This document shows positions 8,851 to 17,222 of a DNA stretch of 64,000 nt, in pieces; the first letter of the stretch is position 1; each line of letters starts with the position of its first letter. The translations under genes and the position numbers were made by a program. The DNA is taken from positions 1-64,000 of the forward strand of contig JAGHST010000010.1 in the NCBI GenBank assembly GCA_018065695.1, in the 5' to 3' direction. The notes under the pieces are model-generated. The model worked only from the letters and a program-made list of their open reading frames with translations. It did no database searches and was not told the origin of the DNA. The DNA is from Candidatus Cacconaster caballi (GTDB lineage Bacteria; Bacteroidota; Bacteroidia; Bacteroidales; UBA932).

Positions 8851-10211
8851 TTTACTTCCTGTTGCTTCTGCCGCTCCTTCTGATGAGGGACGTCACACCG
8901 ATGAACGAGCTGAAGTATCTGAGCATTGCTGACGAAAGCCTGCGCGACGGCCATTTCTGGACTATGTACAACCACGGAGTGCAGTATGCCGACAAACCGC
9001 CGCTTTACATCTGGCTGATAATGGGCATCAAACTCCTTCTGGGACGTCATTCCGTCTTTCTGATGACTCTCTTCTCCATCCTTCCGGCACTTGGTATCAT
9101 ACTGATTTTCAACAAGTGGTGCAAGAACGAGCTGAATCAGGGCCACACTCTTGCCGCCGAAATTGCGATGATGACCACAGGCTATTTCATAGGAGGTGCG
9201 GTGGTACTGAGGATGGATATGCTGATGACGCTCTTCATCGTGCTGGCCCTTTGGACATTCTACCGTCAGACAAACGGAGACCACAGGCTTGTGCTCAAGA
9301 TAGCCTTTCCCCTGTATGTGTTTCTGGCCATCTTCACGAAAGGCCCGGTGGGCTTTTTCGCGCCGCTGCTCTGCACCGCCGTGTGGCTTGCCTGCACACG
9401 TTCCCTCAAGGACTTCTTCCACTACTGGAACGCTCTGACCTGGGGCATACTGCTGCTGCTATGCGGACTGTGGTGGTGGCAGGTTTACCGGGAAGGCGGG
9501 ATGGTCTATATCAACGACCTGCTGCTGCATCAGACTGTCGGCCGCTCCATCGACTCGTGGCATCACAAAGGCCCCTGGTACTACTATCTCTACAGCATCT
9601 GGTATATGATGGCCCCGTGGTCGCTGCTGACCATAGGCGTCATAATCTGGGGGCTTGTCAAGAAAATCCGCCTGCCTCAGACGATAAGATTTTTCCTGGT
9701 TTGCGCCGGCACCATATTCGTGATGCTCTCCATCGTCAGTTCCAAACTGCAGATATATATGCTGCCCGCATTCCCGTTCATCAATTATGCGGCATTCTAC
9801 ATCCTTCAGGAACTTCCTTCCGGGTACCCGTCCCTTGCAAGGTTCTGCGAAGTTTCGCGCAAGGTTGTCGTTCGCGGTGCAACCGTCCTGCTCCTGCTGA
9901 TTTTCATAGGAGGATGCTTCGTTGGAAAATTCAATTACGCTCTCGGCTTCAAGGAGGTTGCCGGCGAAGCGCTCCAGAAGGCCGAGGAGCTGGATATCAA
10001 CGAATTCTGCTACCACAATATCAAAATGGGAGCCAATATGGACGTCTTTATCGGCAAGGAACTCAGACGTCTGACCGATGAAGAATTTGCAGATCCTATG
10101 CAGATAATCGGACAGGATGAGCCGGGAATTATTATTTTTACGAAAGATGAAAAGGGCATTGTGCACTGCAACGCCTTTCTCAAGGATATAAAAAACACAG
10201 AAAAGATATGA
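8817..10211 (+). CDS. ArnT/PMT-like glycosyltransferase family 39 membrane protein
   Basis: LSIADESLRDGHFWTMYNHGVQYADKPPLYIWLIMG...FTKGPVGFFAPLL; start at MEKRTQSQR overlapping LAB_N gene by 34 bp. Confidence 0.88.
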   Translation: MEKRTQSQRILIYFLLLLPLLLMRDVTPMNELKYLSIADESLRDGHFWTMYNHGVQYADKPPLYIWLIMGIKLLLGRHSVFLMTLFSILPALGIILIFNKWCKNELNQGHTLAAEIAMMTTGYFIGGAVVLRMDMLMTLFIVLALWTFYRQTNGDHRLVLKIAFPLYVFLAIFTKGPVGFFAPLLCTAVWLACTRSLKDFFHYWNALTWGILLLLCGLWWWQVYREGGMVYINDLLLHQTVGRSIDSWHHKGPWYYYLYSIWYMMAPWSLLTIGVIIWGLVKKIRLPQTIRFFLVCAGTIFVMLSIVSSKLQIYMLPAFPFINYAAFYILQELPSGYPSLARFCEVSRKVVVRGATVLLLLIFIGGCFVGKFNYALGFKEVAGEALQKAEELDINEFCYHNIKMGANMDVFIGKELRRLTDEEFADPMQIIGQDEPGIIIFTKDEKGIVHCNAFLKDIKNTEKI

Positions 10212-11317
10212 CAATCCAAACCCCGCACGCTCAACTTGAGCTCAGCAAAAGCGGAATGTTGCACAACTACAAGCACTTCCGTTCCAAATTGAAAGACTCC
10301 ACAAAAATGCTTATCCTCGTGAAGGCAAACGGCTACGGCCACGGAGCGGTTGACTTCGCAAGAGTAATGGAGGAAGCAGGCGCCGACTATCTCGGCGTGG
10401 CTTTTCCGGTAGAAGGTGTGGAACTGAAGAAGGCCGGCATCAAGCTTCCGGTCCTTGTCCTGACCTCCGGCACTGAAAACTATCCTGAAATCATAGAATA
10501 CGGCCTGGAGCCAGGTATGCCAAACATCGAAGCCCTCAGACGCCTGCGCGACGAACTGCGCAAGGCCGGCAGAACCGCTTATCCTGTCCACATCAAGCTC
10601 GACACCGGTATGCACCGCCTCGGCTTTATGGAAAAGGACCTTCCCGCTCTTCTGGATTTCCTCAGGGAAACTCCAGAAATCAAGGTGCAGAGCATCTACT
10701 CCCATCTGGCCGCATCCGACGAATCTCAGCACGACGAATTCACCCTCGGCCAGATAGCTCTCTATGAAAAGATGAGCAGCCGCATTCTCGAAGTGCTGCC
10801 CTACAGGCCAATCCGTCATATCCTCAACTCCGCCGGAATCGAGCGCTTCACCGAGTATCAGTACGATATGGTTCGTCTTGGCGTCGGAATCTACGGCATC
10901 AGCGCAGTGGATGACAGTCAGCTCAGGCCGGCAGCCGCTCTCCGCTGCCCTATACTCCAGATAAAGGAACTCGGAGCTGAAGACGGCACGGTGGGCTATG
11001 GCCGCCACGGCAAGCTCGGCCCGGGCATCAAGCACACAGCCACCATCTGCGTAGGCTATGCCGATGGCGTGAACCGTCACCTCGGCCGCGGCAACGCGAA
11101 GTTCTGCGTGAACGGCAAACTGGTGCCTACTATCGGCAACATCTGTATGGATATGTGTATGGTGGACGTCACCGGAGTTGACGCCAAGGTCGGCGACACA
11201 GTGACCATCTTCGGAGAGAACCCCTCGGCAAGAGACCTCGCCGGAATTCTCGACACAATCCCTTATGAAATATTCACATCCGTTGCAAAACGCATCAAAC
11301 GCGTGGTGGTAGAATGA
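10208..11317 (+). CDS. alr: Alanine racemase
   Basis: MLILVKANGYGHGAVDFARVMEEAGADYLGVAFPVEG...KLDTGMHRLGF. Confidence 0.95.
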   Translation: MTIQTPHAQLELSKSGMLHNYKHFRSKLKDSTKMLILVKANGYGHGAVDFARVMEEAGADYLGVAFPVEGVELKKAGIKLPVLVLTSGTENYPEIIEYGLEPGMPNIEALRRLRDELRKAGRTAYPVHIKLDTGMHRLGFMEKDLPALLDFLRETPEIKVQSIYSHLAASDESQHDEFTLGQIALYEKMSSRILEVLPYRPIRHILNSAGIERFTEYQYDMVRLGVGIYGISAVDDSQLRPAAALRCPILQIKELGAEDGTVGYGRHGKLGPGIKHTATICVGYADGVNRHLGRGNAKFCVNGKLVPTIGNICMDMCMVDVTGVDAKVGDTVTIFGENPSARDLAGILDTIPYEIFTSVAKRIKRVVVE

Positions 11318-12720
11318 CGATTGTACAGGCCCTGAAAGGAAAGATATTCGAAACCGTGTCGGAAGCCGCCTGTGACAAAGGCGTACGTGCCTTTGTCATA
11401 GGGGGTTTCGTGCGCGACTATTTCCTTCAGAGGCCCTGCACCGACATCGACGTGGTGGTGGAGGGAAGCGGCATAGCCATAGCCGAAGCCGTGGCTGAAA
11501 AGTTGCACTGCAAAGTGACCGTCTTCAAGAATTTCGGCACAGCCATGCTCAAGTACAGGGGGATGGAGGTGGAATTCGTAGGCGCCCGCCGGGAATCCTA
11601 CAGAGCGAACTCCCGAAAGCCGATTGTGGAGGACGGGACACTGCAGGAAGACCAGGAGCGCAGAGACTTCACCATCAACGCAATGGCCTTCAGTCTCCAG
11701 AAGGAAAACTACGGGGAGCTGGTGGATCCTTTCGGCGGCATAAAGGACCTCGACGCCGGAGTGATACGCACGCCGCTCGACCCGGACACGACCTACAGTG
11801 ACGACCCTCTGCGTATGCTCAGGGCCATCCGTTTCGCAACCCAGCTGGGCTTCACCATTGTCCCGGAATCCGTCGAATCGATCAGACGCAAAGCGAATCG
11901 TCTGGAGATTCTTTCCTACGAAAGGATTTCAGACGAACTCAACAAGATTATGCTCAGCCCGAAACCCTCTGTCGGCTTCAGGCTGCTTGACGAGTGTGAA
12001 CTTCTCCCATATATCCTTCCGGCGCTCTCAGCCCTGAAAGGTGTGGAAACTGTGGAGGGGCGCGGCCACAAGGACAATTTCAAACATTCGCTTCAGGTGC
12101 TCGACAACGTAGCCCTCTCCAGCGACAAGCTTTGGCTTCGCTGGGCGGCTCTCCTGCACGACATCGGCAAGGCGCGGACAAAGCGTTTCGAACCGGGCAC
12201 CGGCTGGACGTTCCACGGCCACGAATCCGTCGGAAGCAAGATGGTAAAGGGCATCTTCAGCAAACTGAAAATGTCGCAGACAGATGACTGCAGATATGTT
12301 CAGAAACTTGTCGCGCTCCATCTCAGGCCCATTGCCCTGGTCACGGATGAAGTGACGGACTCAGCCGTCCGAAGACTTCTTTTCGACGCCGGAGACGACG
12401 TGGACGACCTGATGATTCTCTGCAAGGCCGACATCACTTCGGCCAACGAAATGAAGGTGGAGAAGTTCCGCAGGCAGTACGAACACGTCAGGCAGAAGCT
12501 CATTGAAGTGGAGGCAAAGGATGCGGTCCGCAACTTCAAGAACCCCATCACCGGCGACCTCATTATGGAAAAGTACGGCATTCCTCCGGGACCTTCGATT
12601 GCCGTAATCAAGGAATTCGTCAAGGAGGCCATTCTCGACGGAGTGATACCCAACGACTATGAAGCGGCCTATCGTCTTATGGAGCAGAAAGCCGCCGAAC
12701 TCGGTTTCACTTCCAGATGA
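11314..12720 (+). CDS. cca: CCA tRNA nucleotidyltransferase / poly(A) polymerase family with HD domain
   Basis: VIGGFVRDYFLQRPCTDIDVVVEGSG...RRDFTINAMAFSL...LLHDIGKARTK. Confidence 0.94.
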   Translation: MTIVQALKGKIFETVSEAACDKGVRAFVIGGFVRDYFLQRPCTDIDVVVEGSGIAIAEAVAEKLHCKVTVFKNFGTAMLKYRGMEVEFVGARRESYRANSRKPIVEDGTLQEDQERRDFTINAMAFSLQKENYGELVDPFGGIKDLDAGVIRTPLDPDTTYSDDPLRMLRAIRFATQLGFTIVPESVESIRRKANRLEILSYERISDELNKIMLSPKPSVGFRLLDECELLPYILPALSALKGVETVEGRGHKDNFKHSLQVLDNVALSSDKLWLRWAALLHDIGKARTKRFEPGTGWTFHGHESVGSKMVKGIFSKLKMSQTDDCRYVQKLVALHLRPIALVTDEVTDSAVRRLLFDAGDDVDDLMILCKADITSANEMKVEKFRRQYEHVRQKLIEVEAKDAVRNFKNPITGDLIMEKYGIPPGPSIAVIKEFVKEAILDGVIPNDYEAAYRLMEQKAAELGFTSR

Positions 12721-13091
12721 AAACCATTTTCGATCCGCTCAGAAAAAAGGAGGTCGCTCTGACCCCCGAGGAAGGTGTCAGGCAGGCGGTCATAGCCTGG
12801 TTGCGCGACACGGTGGGCATTCCGCAGGTCAGAATGCAAAGCGAATGGCCTTTCAGATACAACGGAAGAACTTTCAGGGCGGATGTCATCACCTTCGACC
12901 GCAACCTCAAACCGGAAATACTGGTCGAATGCAAGGCGCCTTCAGTGAACATAGATTCATCTGTGATTGAGCAGGTTATACGCTATGTCCGCGTGCTGGA
13001 AGCAAAGAATATCATAGTCACGAACGGCTCCGTCACTCTCTTTTTCACCCGCGAGGGTGACTCCTACAAGCAAACAAGCGGTTTGAAATGA
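12717..13091 (+). CDS. Stand-alone type I restriction enzyme HsdR N-terminal domain protein (124 aa)
   Basis: RADVITFDRNLKPEILVECKAPSVNIDSSVIEQVIRYVRVLEAKNIIVTNG, PD-(D/E)XK-like core; ATGA overlap with cca. Confidence 0.85.
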   Translation: MKTIFDPLRKKEVALTPEEGVRQAVIAWLRDTVGIPQVRMQSEWPFRYNGRTFRADVITFDRNLKPEILVECKAPSVNIDSSVIEQVIRYVRVLEAKNIIVTNGSVTLFFTREGDSYKQTSGLK

Positions 13092-13131
13092 CATTGGCAC
13101 GATCACATGAAAATCGAGACCGTGCCAATGT
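13091..13131. terminator. Inverted repeat between the convergent HsdR_N and pyrB stops; possible bidirectional 3'-end structure
   Basis: ACATTGGCACG (13091-13101) / CGTGCCAATGT (13121-13131), 11-bp perfect arms, 19-nt loop, no clear U-tract. Confidence 0.5.
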
Positions 13132-13132
13132 A

Positions 13133-14218
13133 TCAGGCTTTGATGTTGCGTGAGTCGCAGTACCAGCACCGGAGTTCGCCGTTTTCGCATCGGCGGAAAA
13201 GACTCGGCGCGTGCTCTGCGTTACAGATGCACTTGGGATTTGCGCAGTGGCGTGTGGCATCGGCAATGGGACTTGGGCGCTCGGTCTGGCCATGAGATGG
13301 ATCGTCTTTCCATTCAAGGAGTTTGGTGATGAGAGCCATCCTGACAAACTTGCCGTTCTCCACCTGACGGAAATATGCGGCGCGAGGATCGTCGTCCAAC
13401 TCCGGCAGTATCTCGTTGACTCTCGGAAGCGGATGAAGCACAGCCATCTTCTCGCGCGCCAGCTTCATCTTTGACTTGTCCAGCACGAAACTGTCCTTGA
13501 CACGGTCGAACTCCTCCTCGTCGAGGAACCTCTCCTTCTGAACTCTGGTCATATAGAGAATGTCCAAAGACGAAATCACCTCCTCGATGGTCTTCACCTC
13601 GCGGTAGTCTATGCCGCACTTGTCGCATACATCCTGCTTGATATAGTCCGGCAATCGAAGCTCATCCGGTGCAATGAGAATAACCTTGATACCCTTGTAG
13701 CGTGAGAGCGCCTTGATGAGGGAATGAACCGTGCGTCCGAAACGGAGGTCTCCGCAGAAGCCGATGGTTATGTCGTCTATATGGCCTAGTTCGCGCTTGA
13801 TGGTAAGCAGGTCGGTAAGCGTCTGCGTAGGATGGCTGTGGCTGCCGTCTCCGGCATTGATTATCGGCACCTTTGAAACTTCCGAGGCGTAGAGTTGCGC
13901 ACCCTCGACGTGGTGGCGCATAGCAATCACGTCAACGAAACACCCCACAACCCTGACAGTATCCTGAACCGTCTCCCCCTTGCTGACGGAAGTATTCTTT
14001 GCATCGGAAAAGCCGAGCACGTTGCCGCCCAGTTCCATCATTGCAGAAGTGAAGCTCAGACGGGTGCGGGTGCTTGGCTCATAGAAGAGTGTCGCAAGTT
14101 TGCGGTGGGCCATAATGTCCTGATACTTTTCGCGGTTGGCGATAATGTCCTCGGCAAGGGAGATTATCTGGTCGGTCTCCTCCTTGGTAAGGTCCATCGG
14201 GTCGATAAGATGTTTCAT
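13133..14218 (-). CDS. pyrB: Aspartate carbamoyltransferase catalytic chain with C-terminal PyrI-type zinc-binding domain
   Basis: FYEPSTRTRLSFTSAMMELGG...GDGSHSHPTQTLTDLLTI; C-terminus CANPKC...CWYC like the PyrI Zn domain. Confidence 0.95.
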   Translation of the reverse strand: MKHLIDPMDLTKEETDQIISLAEDIIANREKYQDIMAHRKLATLFYEPSTRTRLSFTSAMMELGGNVLGFSDAKNTSVSKGETVQDTVRVVGCFVDVIAMRHHVEGAQLYASEVSKVPIINAGDGSHSHPTQTLTDLLTIKRELGHIDDITIGFCGDLRFGRTVHSLIKALSRYKGIKVILIAPDELRLPDYIKQDVCDKCGIDYREVKTIEEVISSLDILYMTRVQKERFLDEEEFDRVKDSFVLDKSKMKLAREKMAVLHPLPRVNEILPELDDDPRAAYFRQVENGKFVRMALITKLLEWKDDPSHGQTERPSPIADATRHCANPKCICNAEHAPSLFRRCENGELRCWYCDSRNIKA

Positions 14219-14236
14219 TGTTCTATCGTTTTTTAT

Positions 14237-14866
14237 CTATTTTATCCAACTTTCATCTGAAGGGTTGTTGCGGAAAGCGATGATTCTTTCCTTCCACTCG
14301 GAAGCGATATACCCCTTTTCGGCAGCCACCTCCACCAGAGCGTCGAGGTTGCTCAAAGAGTAGTTCACCGTCCCTGCCGCCGCTATGCGTTCGAGTCCTT
14401 TCTTCATACCGTAGGTGAAGATGCTGACAATGCCAAGCACCTCGGCGCCTTCTTCGCGAAGGGCCTCAACCACATCCACTGCACTGCCGCCGGTGGAAAT
14501 AAGATCCTCCACCACGACAACTTTCGTTCCCGGCTCCATCTTGCCCTCGATGCGGTTCGTACGACCGTGGCTCTTTGCTTCGGAACGTACATACCCCATA
14601 GGCAGATCGAGGATGGCGGCTGTCAGTGCAGCGTGGGCTATACCGGCAGTAGAGGTACCCATAAGCATCTGACACTCGGGAAAATGCTCCCGCACGAGAG
14701 AAGCAAGGCCCGCCTCTATCCTGTCGCGCACCCGTGGTGCGGAGAGGGTCAGGCGATTGTCACAATAAATCGGGCTCTTTATGCCGCTGGCCCAGGTGAA
14801 AGGCTGCTCCGGACGGAGAAATACGGCTTCTATCGAAAGCAGTTCGGCTGCAATTGTTTTTTCCAT
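14237..14866 (-). CDS. pyrE: Orotate phosphoribosyltransferase
   Basis: [20 protein letters not shown]...[28 protein letters not shown]. Confidence 0.95.
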   Translation of the reverse strand: MEKTIAAELLSIEAVFLRPEQPFTWASGIKSPIYCDNRLTLSAPRVRDRIEAGLASLVREHFPECQMLMGTSTAGIAHAALTAAILDLPMGYVRSEAKSHGRTNRIEGKMEPGTKVVVVEDLISTGGSAVDVVEALREEGAEVLGIVSIFTYGMKKGLERIAAAGTVNYSLSNLDALVEVAAEKGYIASEWKERIIAFRNNPSDESWIK

Positions 14867-14869
14867 ATC

Positions 14870-15577
14870 CTACTGATTTACAAATTCTTTCACACATCTT
14901 TCATAAGCTGCCACAGGATCAGCGGCGGCAGTTATCGGACGCCCCACGACTATGAAGTCGGAGCCGATTTCACGCGCCTTCTCCGGTGTGGTGATGCGCA
15001 CCTGGTCATCTGCGGCCGAGTCGGCAAAGCGGATGCCCGGAGTGACGGCCATAAAGCCTTCTCCGCAGGCCTTCTTCACGAGGCCGGCCTCCAAAGGAGA
15101 GCAGACTACTCCGTCGAGCCCGGCGGCCTTCGCATTGGATGCGTATTTCGCTATTGTCTCGCCAATGGAGGCATTGATGAGAAGTTCGCTTTGCATACGT
15201 TCCTCACTCGTGGAGGTGAGTTGAGTCACGGCAATCAGCAGAGGGCGTGAGCCGTCAGCTCTGGTGAGGCCTTCGAGAGCCGCCTTCATCATCTCCACCG
15301 TACCCGCAGCGTGGACGTTGGTCATATCCACGTCGAGAGCGGAAAGCACCTTCATCGCTTTGCGCACCGTATTCGGAATGTCGTGGAGTTTGAGGTCCAG
15401 AAAGATGCGATGGCCCCGGCGCTTTATCTCGCGCACGATGGAAGGCCCCTCCGCATAGAAAAGTTCCATACCTATCTTTACGAAAGGCTTGCGGCGGCAG
15501 TCGGTGAATTTGTCCAGAAATTCGAAGGTTGCCGCAGCACTGCTGAAATCGCAGGCTATTATCACGTCTCTGTTCAT
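14870..15577 (-). CDS. pyrF: Orotidine 5'-phosphate decarboxylase
   Basis: VIIACDFSSAAATFEFLDKF...IFLDLKLHDIPNTVRKAM...VVGRPITAAADP. Confidence 0.95.
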   Translation of the reverse strand: MNRDVIIACDFSSAAATFEFLDKFTDCRRKPFVKIGMELFYAEGPSIVREIKRRGHRIFLDLKLHDIPNTVRKAMKVLSALDVDMTNVHAAGTVEMMKAALEGLTRADGSRPLLIAVTQLTSTSEERMQSELLINASIGETIAKYASNAKAAGLDGVVCSPLEAGLVKKACGEGFMAVTPGIRFADSAADDQVRITTPEKAREIGSDFIVVGRPITAAADPVAAYERCVKEFVNQ

Positions 15578-16485
15578 ACTGTTCCTATTATTGATTTCAA
15601 TGTATCTATTCCAAGTTCATCCATCAGATGAGGCAGGCGTTCCACAATCTCGGGGCAGACCATAGGGTTGCGGAGATTCTCCGCTCCCACCTGCACGGCA
15701 GTGGCACCGGCCATCATCATCTCCACGACACCTTCGGCATCGGCCACTCCGCCGCACCCCATCACCGGTATCCTGCACGCGTGTGCCACCTGATAGACCA
15801 TCCGCAGGGCCACCGGAAAGATGGCGCGTCCGCTGAAGCCTCCCATCCTGTTGGCAATAACAGGTTGACGGCGTCTAATGTCGATTCTCATACCGAGCAT
15901 CGTATTTACCAGAGTAATACCGTCCGCGCCGGCATCTTCGCAGGCACGGGCTATTTCCACTATATCGGTCACGTTTGGACTGAGCTTGATGAAGAGAGGC
16001 TTGTTGCAGACCTTCCTGACAGCCGACGTCACCCCGGCGGCGGAAGATGCCTGAGTGCCGAAGGCCATCCCGCCGTTGTGGACATTTGGACAGGAGACGT
16101 TCACCTCCACGATGTCCACCCCGTCACACGCAGCGGCTTTGCTGCAGCACTCCGTATATTCTTCCAGCGAGAAACCGCTGATGTTGGCAATCACGGCTCC
16201 GCCGAAAATCTTTCTCAGGGCAGGCACTTTCTCCCCCACCAGCACATCTATGCCGGGGTTCTGAAGGCCCACCGAATTTATCATCCCGGCCGTACATTCC
16301 GCTATTCTCGGCAGCGGGTTGCCGTAGCGCGCTTCACGCGTAGTGCCCTTCAGTGAGATGCCGCCCAGTACATTGAGGTCCATAATGTCGGAAAGTTCCA
16401 CTCCGAAGCCGAAAGTGCCGCTTGCCGGAACCACCGGATTGCGCAACTGCACTCCGCAAAGGTTTACCGAAAGATCCTTTACCAT
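15574..16485 (-). CDS. pyrD: Dihydroorotate dehydrogenase (class 1B catalytic subunit)
   Basis: MVKDLSVNLCGVQLRNPVVPASGTFGFGVE...VEVNVSCPNVHNGGMAFG; start set at MVKDLSV. Confidence 0.95.
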   Translation of the reverse strand: MVKDLSVNLCGVQLRNPVVPASGTFGFGVELSDIMDLNVLGGISLKGTTREARYGNPLPRIAECTAGMINSVGLQNPGIDVLVGEKVPALRKIFGGAVIANISGFSLEEYTECCSKAAACDGVDIVEVNVSCPNVHNGGMAFGTQASSAAGVTSAVRKVCNKPLFIKLSPNVTDIVEIARACEDAGADGITLVNTMLGMRIDIRRRQPVIANRMGGFSGRAIFPVALRMVYQVAHACRIPVMGCGGVADAEGVVEMMMAGATAVQVGAENLRNPMVCPEIVERLPHLMDELGIDTLKSIIGTV

Positions 16486-17216
16486 AATAGTTCCTCCTTT
16501 TTGAAGACCGGACCGTCCTTGCAGATGCGCTTGGTGCCGGTCAGAGTCTGGCAACTGCAGCCGTAGCAGAAACCTGCGCCGCATCCCATCCTCTCTTCGA
16601 GGCTGTATTCTCCACTGCCCTCAAGCATAGTATGGAGAGCCTTCATCATCACCAGCGGCCCGCAGGTATAATAGTAGTCATATTGCGGAGCGAGGAGGCG
16701 GACGGCATCCGTCACGAAGCCCTTCACTCCGGCCGAACCGTCGGCGGTCGAAACGGACACCTTGTCCGTGAGCGCACGGAATTCCTTTTCCAGCACAATC
16801 TCATCGGCGCTGTTGAAACCGAGAATTACGGTCACTTCCCTGCCCTTGGAACAAAGTTCCTTGCAAAACCGGTAGAGGGGAGCCGCACCGAGTCCGCCTC
16901 CTACGAGCAGCGCCGACTTGCGGCAGGCCGCTGCGTCGAATCCGTTGCCAAGCCCTGTCAGTACATCGAGGACGGAGCCGGAAGGCATCCGCGAGAGAGC
17001 CCTCGTGCCGTCTCCGACCACCTTGTAGAGAAGAGTGATGCCGCCCTCCCACGCATCGCAGACTGAAATCGGCCTGCGCAGGTAGAAGCCTTCCAACTCT
17101 ATGTCAACGAACTCGCCACTGAACTTATAACCCGGCTCAAGAGCAGTAAGTTCAAGACAATACGTGTTTTTGGCAGTAACTTTGTTACTCTTAATATTGA
17201 ATTTCCTTTTCTCCAT
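16479..17216 (-). CDS. pyrK: Dihydroorotate dehydrogenase electron transfer subunit
   Basis: FAD/NAD domain with C-terminal ERMGCGAGFCYGCSCQT [2Fe-2S] cluster motif; adjacent to pyrD. Confidence 0.94.
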   Translation of the reverse strand: MEKRKFNIKSNKVTAKNTYCLELTALEPGYKFSGEFVDIELEGFYLRRPISVCDAWEGGITLLYKVVGDGTRALSRMPSGSVLDVLTGLGNGFDAAACRKSALLVGGGLGAAPLYRFCKELCSKGREVTVILGFNSADEIVLEKEFRALTDKVSVSTADGSAGVKGFVTDAVRLLAPQYDYYYTCGPLVMMKALHTMLEGSGEYSLEERMGCGAGFCYGCSCQTLTGTKRICKDGPVFKKEELLW

Positions 17217-17222
17217 CGGAAT

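Noticed and set aside
10010-11080. 356-aa minus-strand ORF
   Set aside because: Antisense to alr.
12717-13091. Restriction-modification system
   Set aside because: Only a lone HsdR N-terminal domain; no hsdM, hsdS or helicase nearby.
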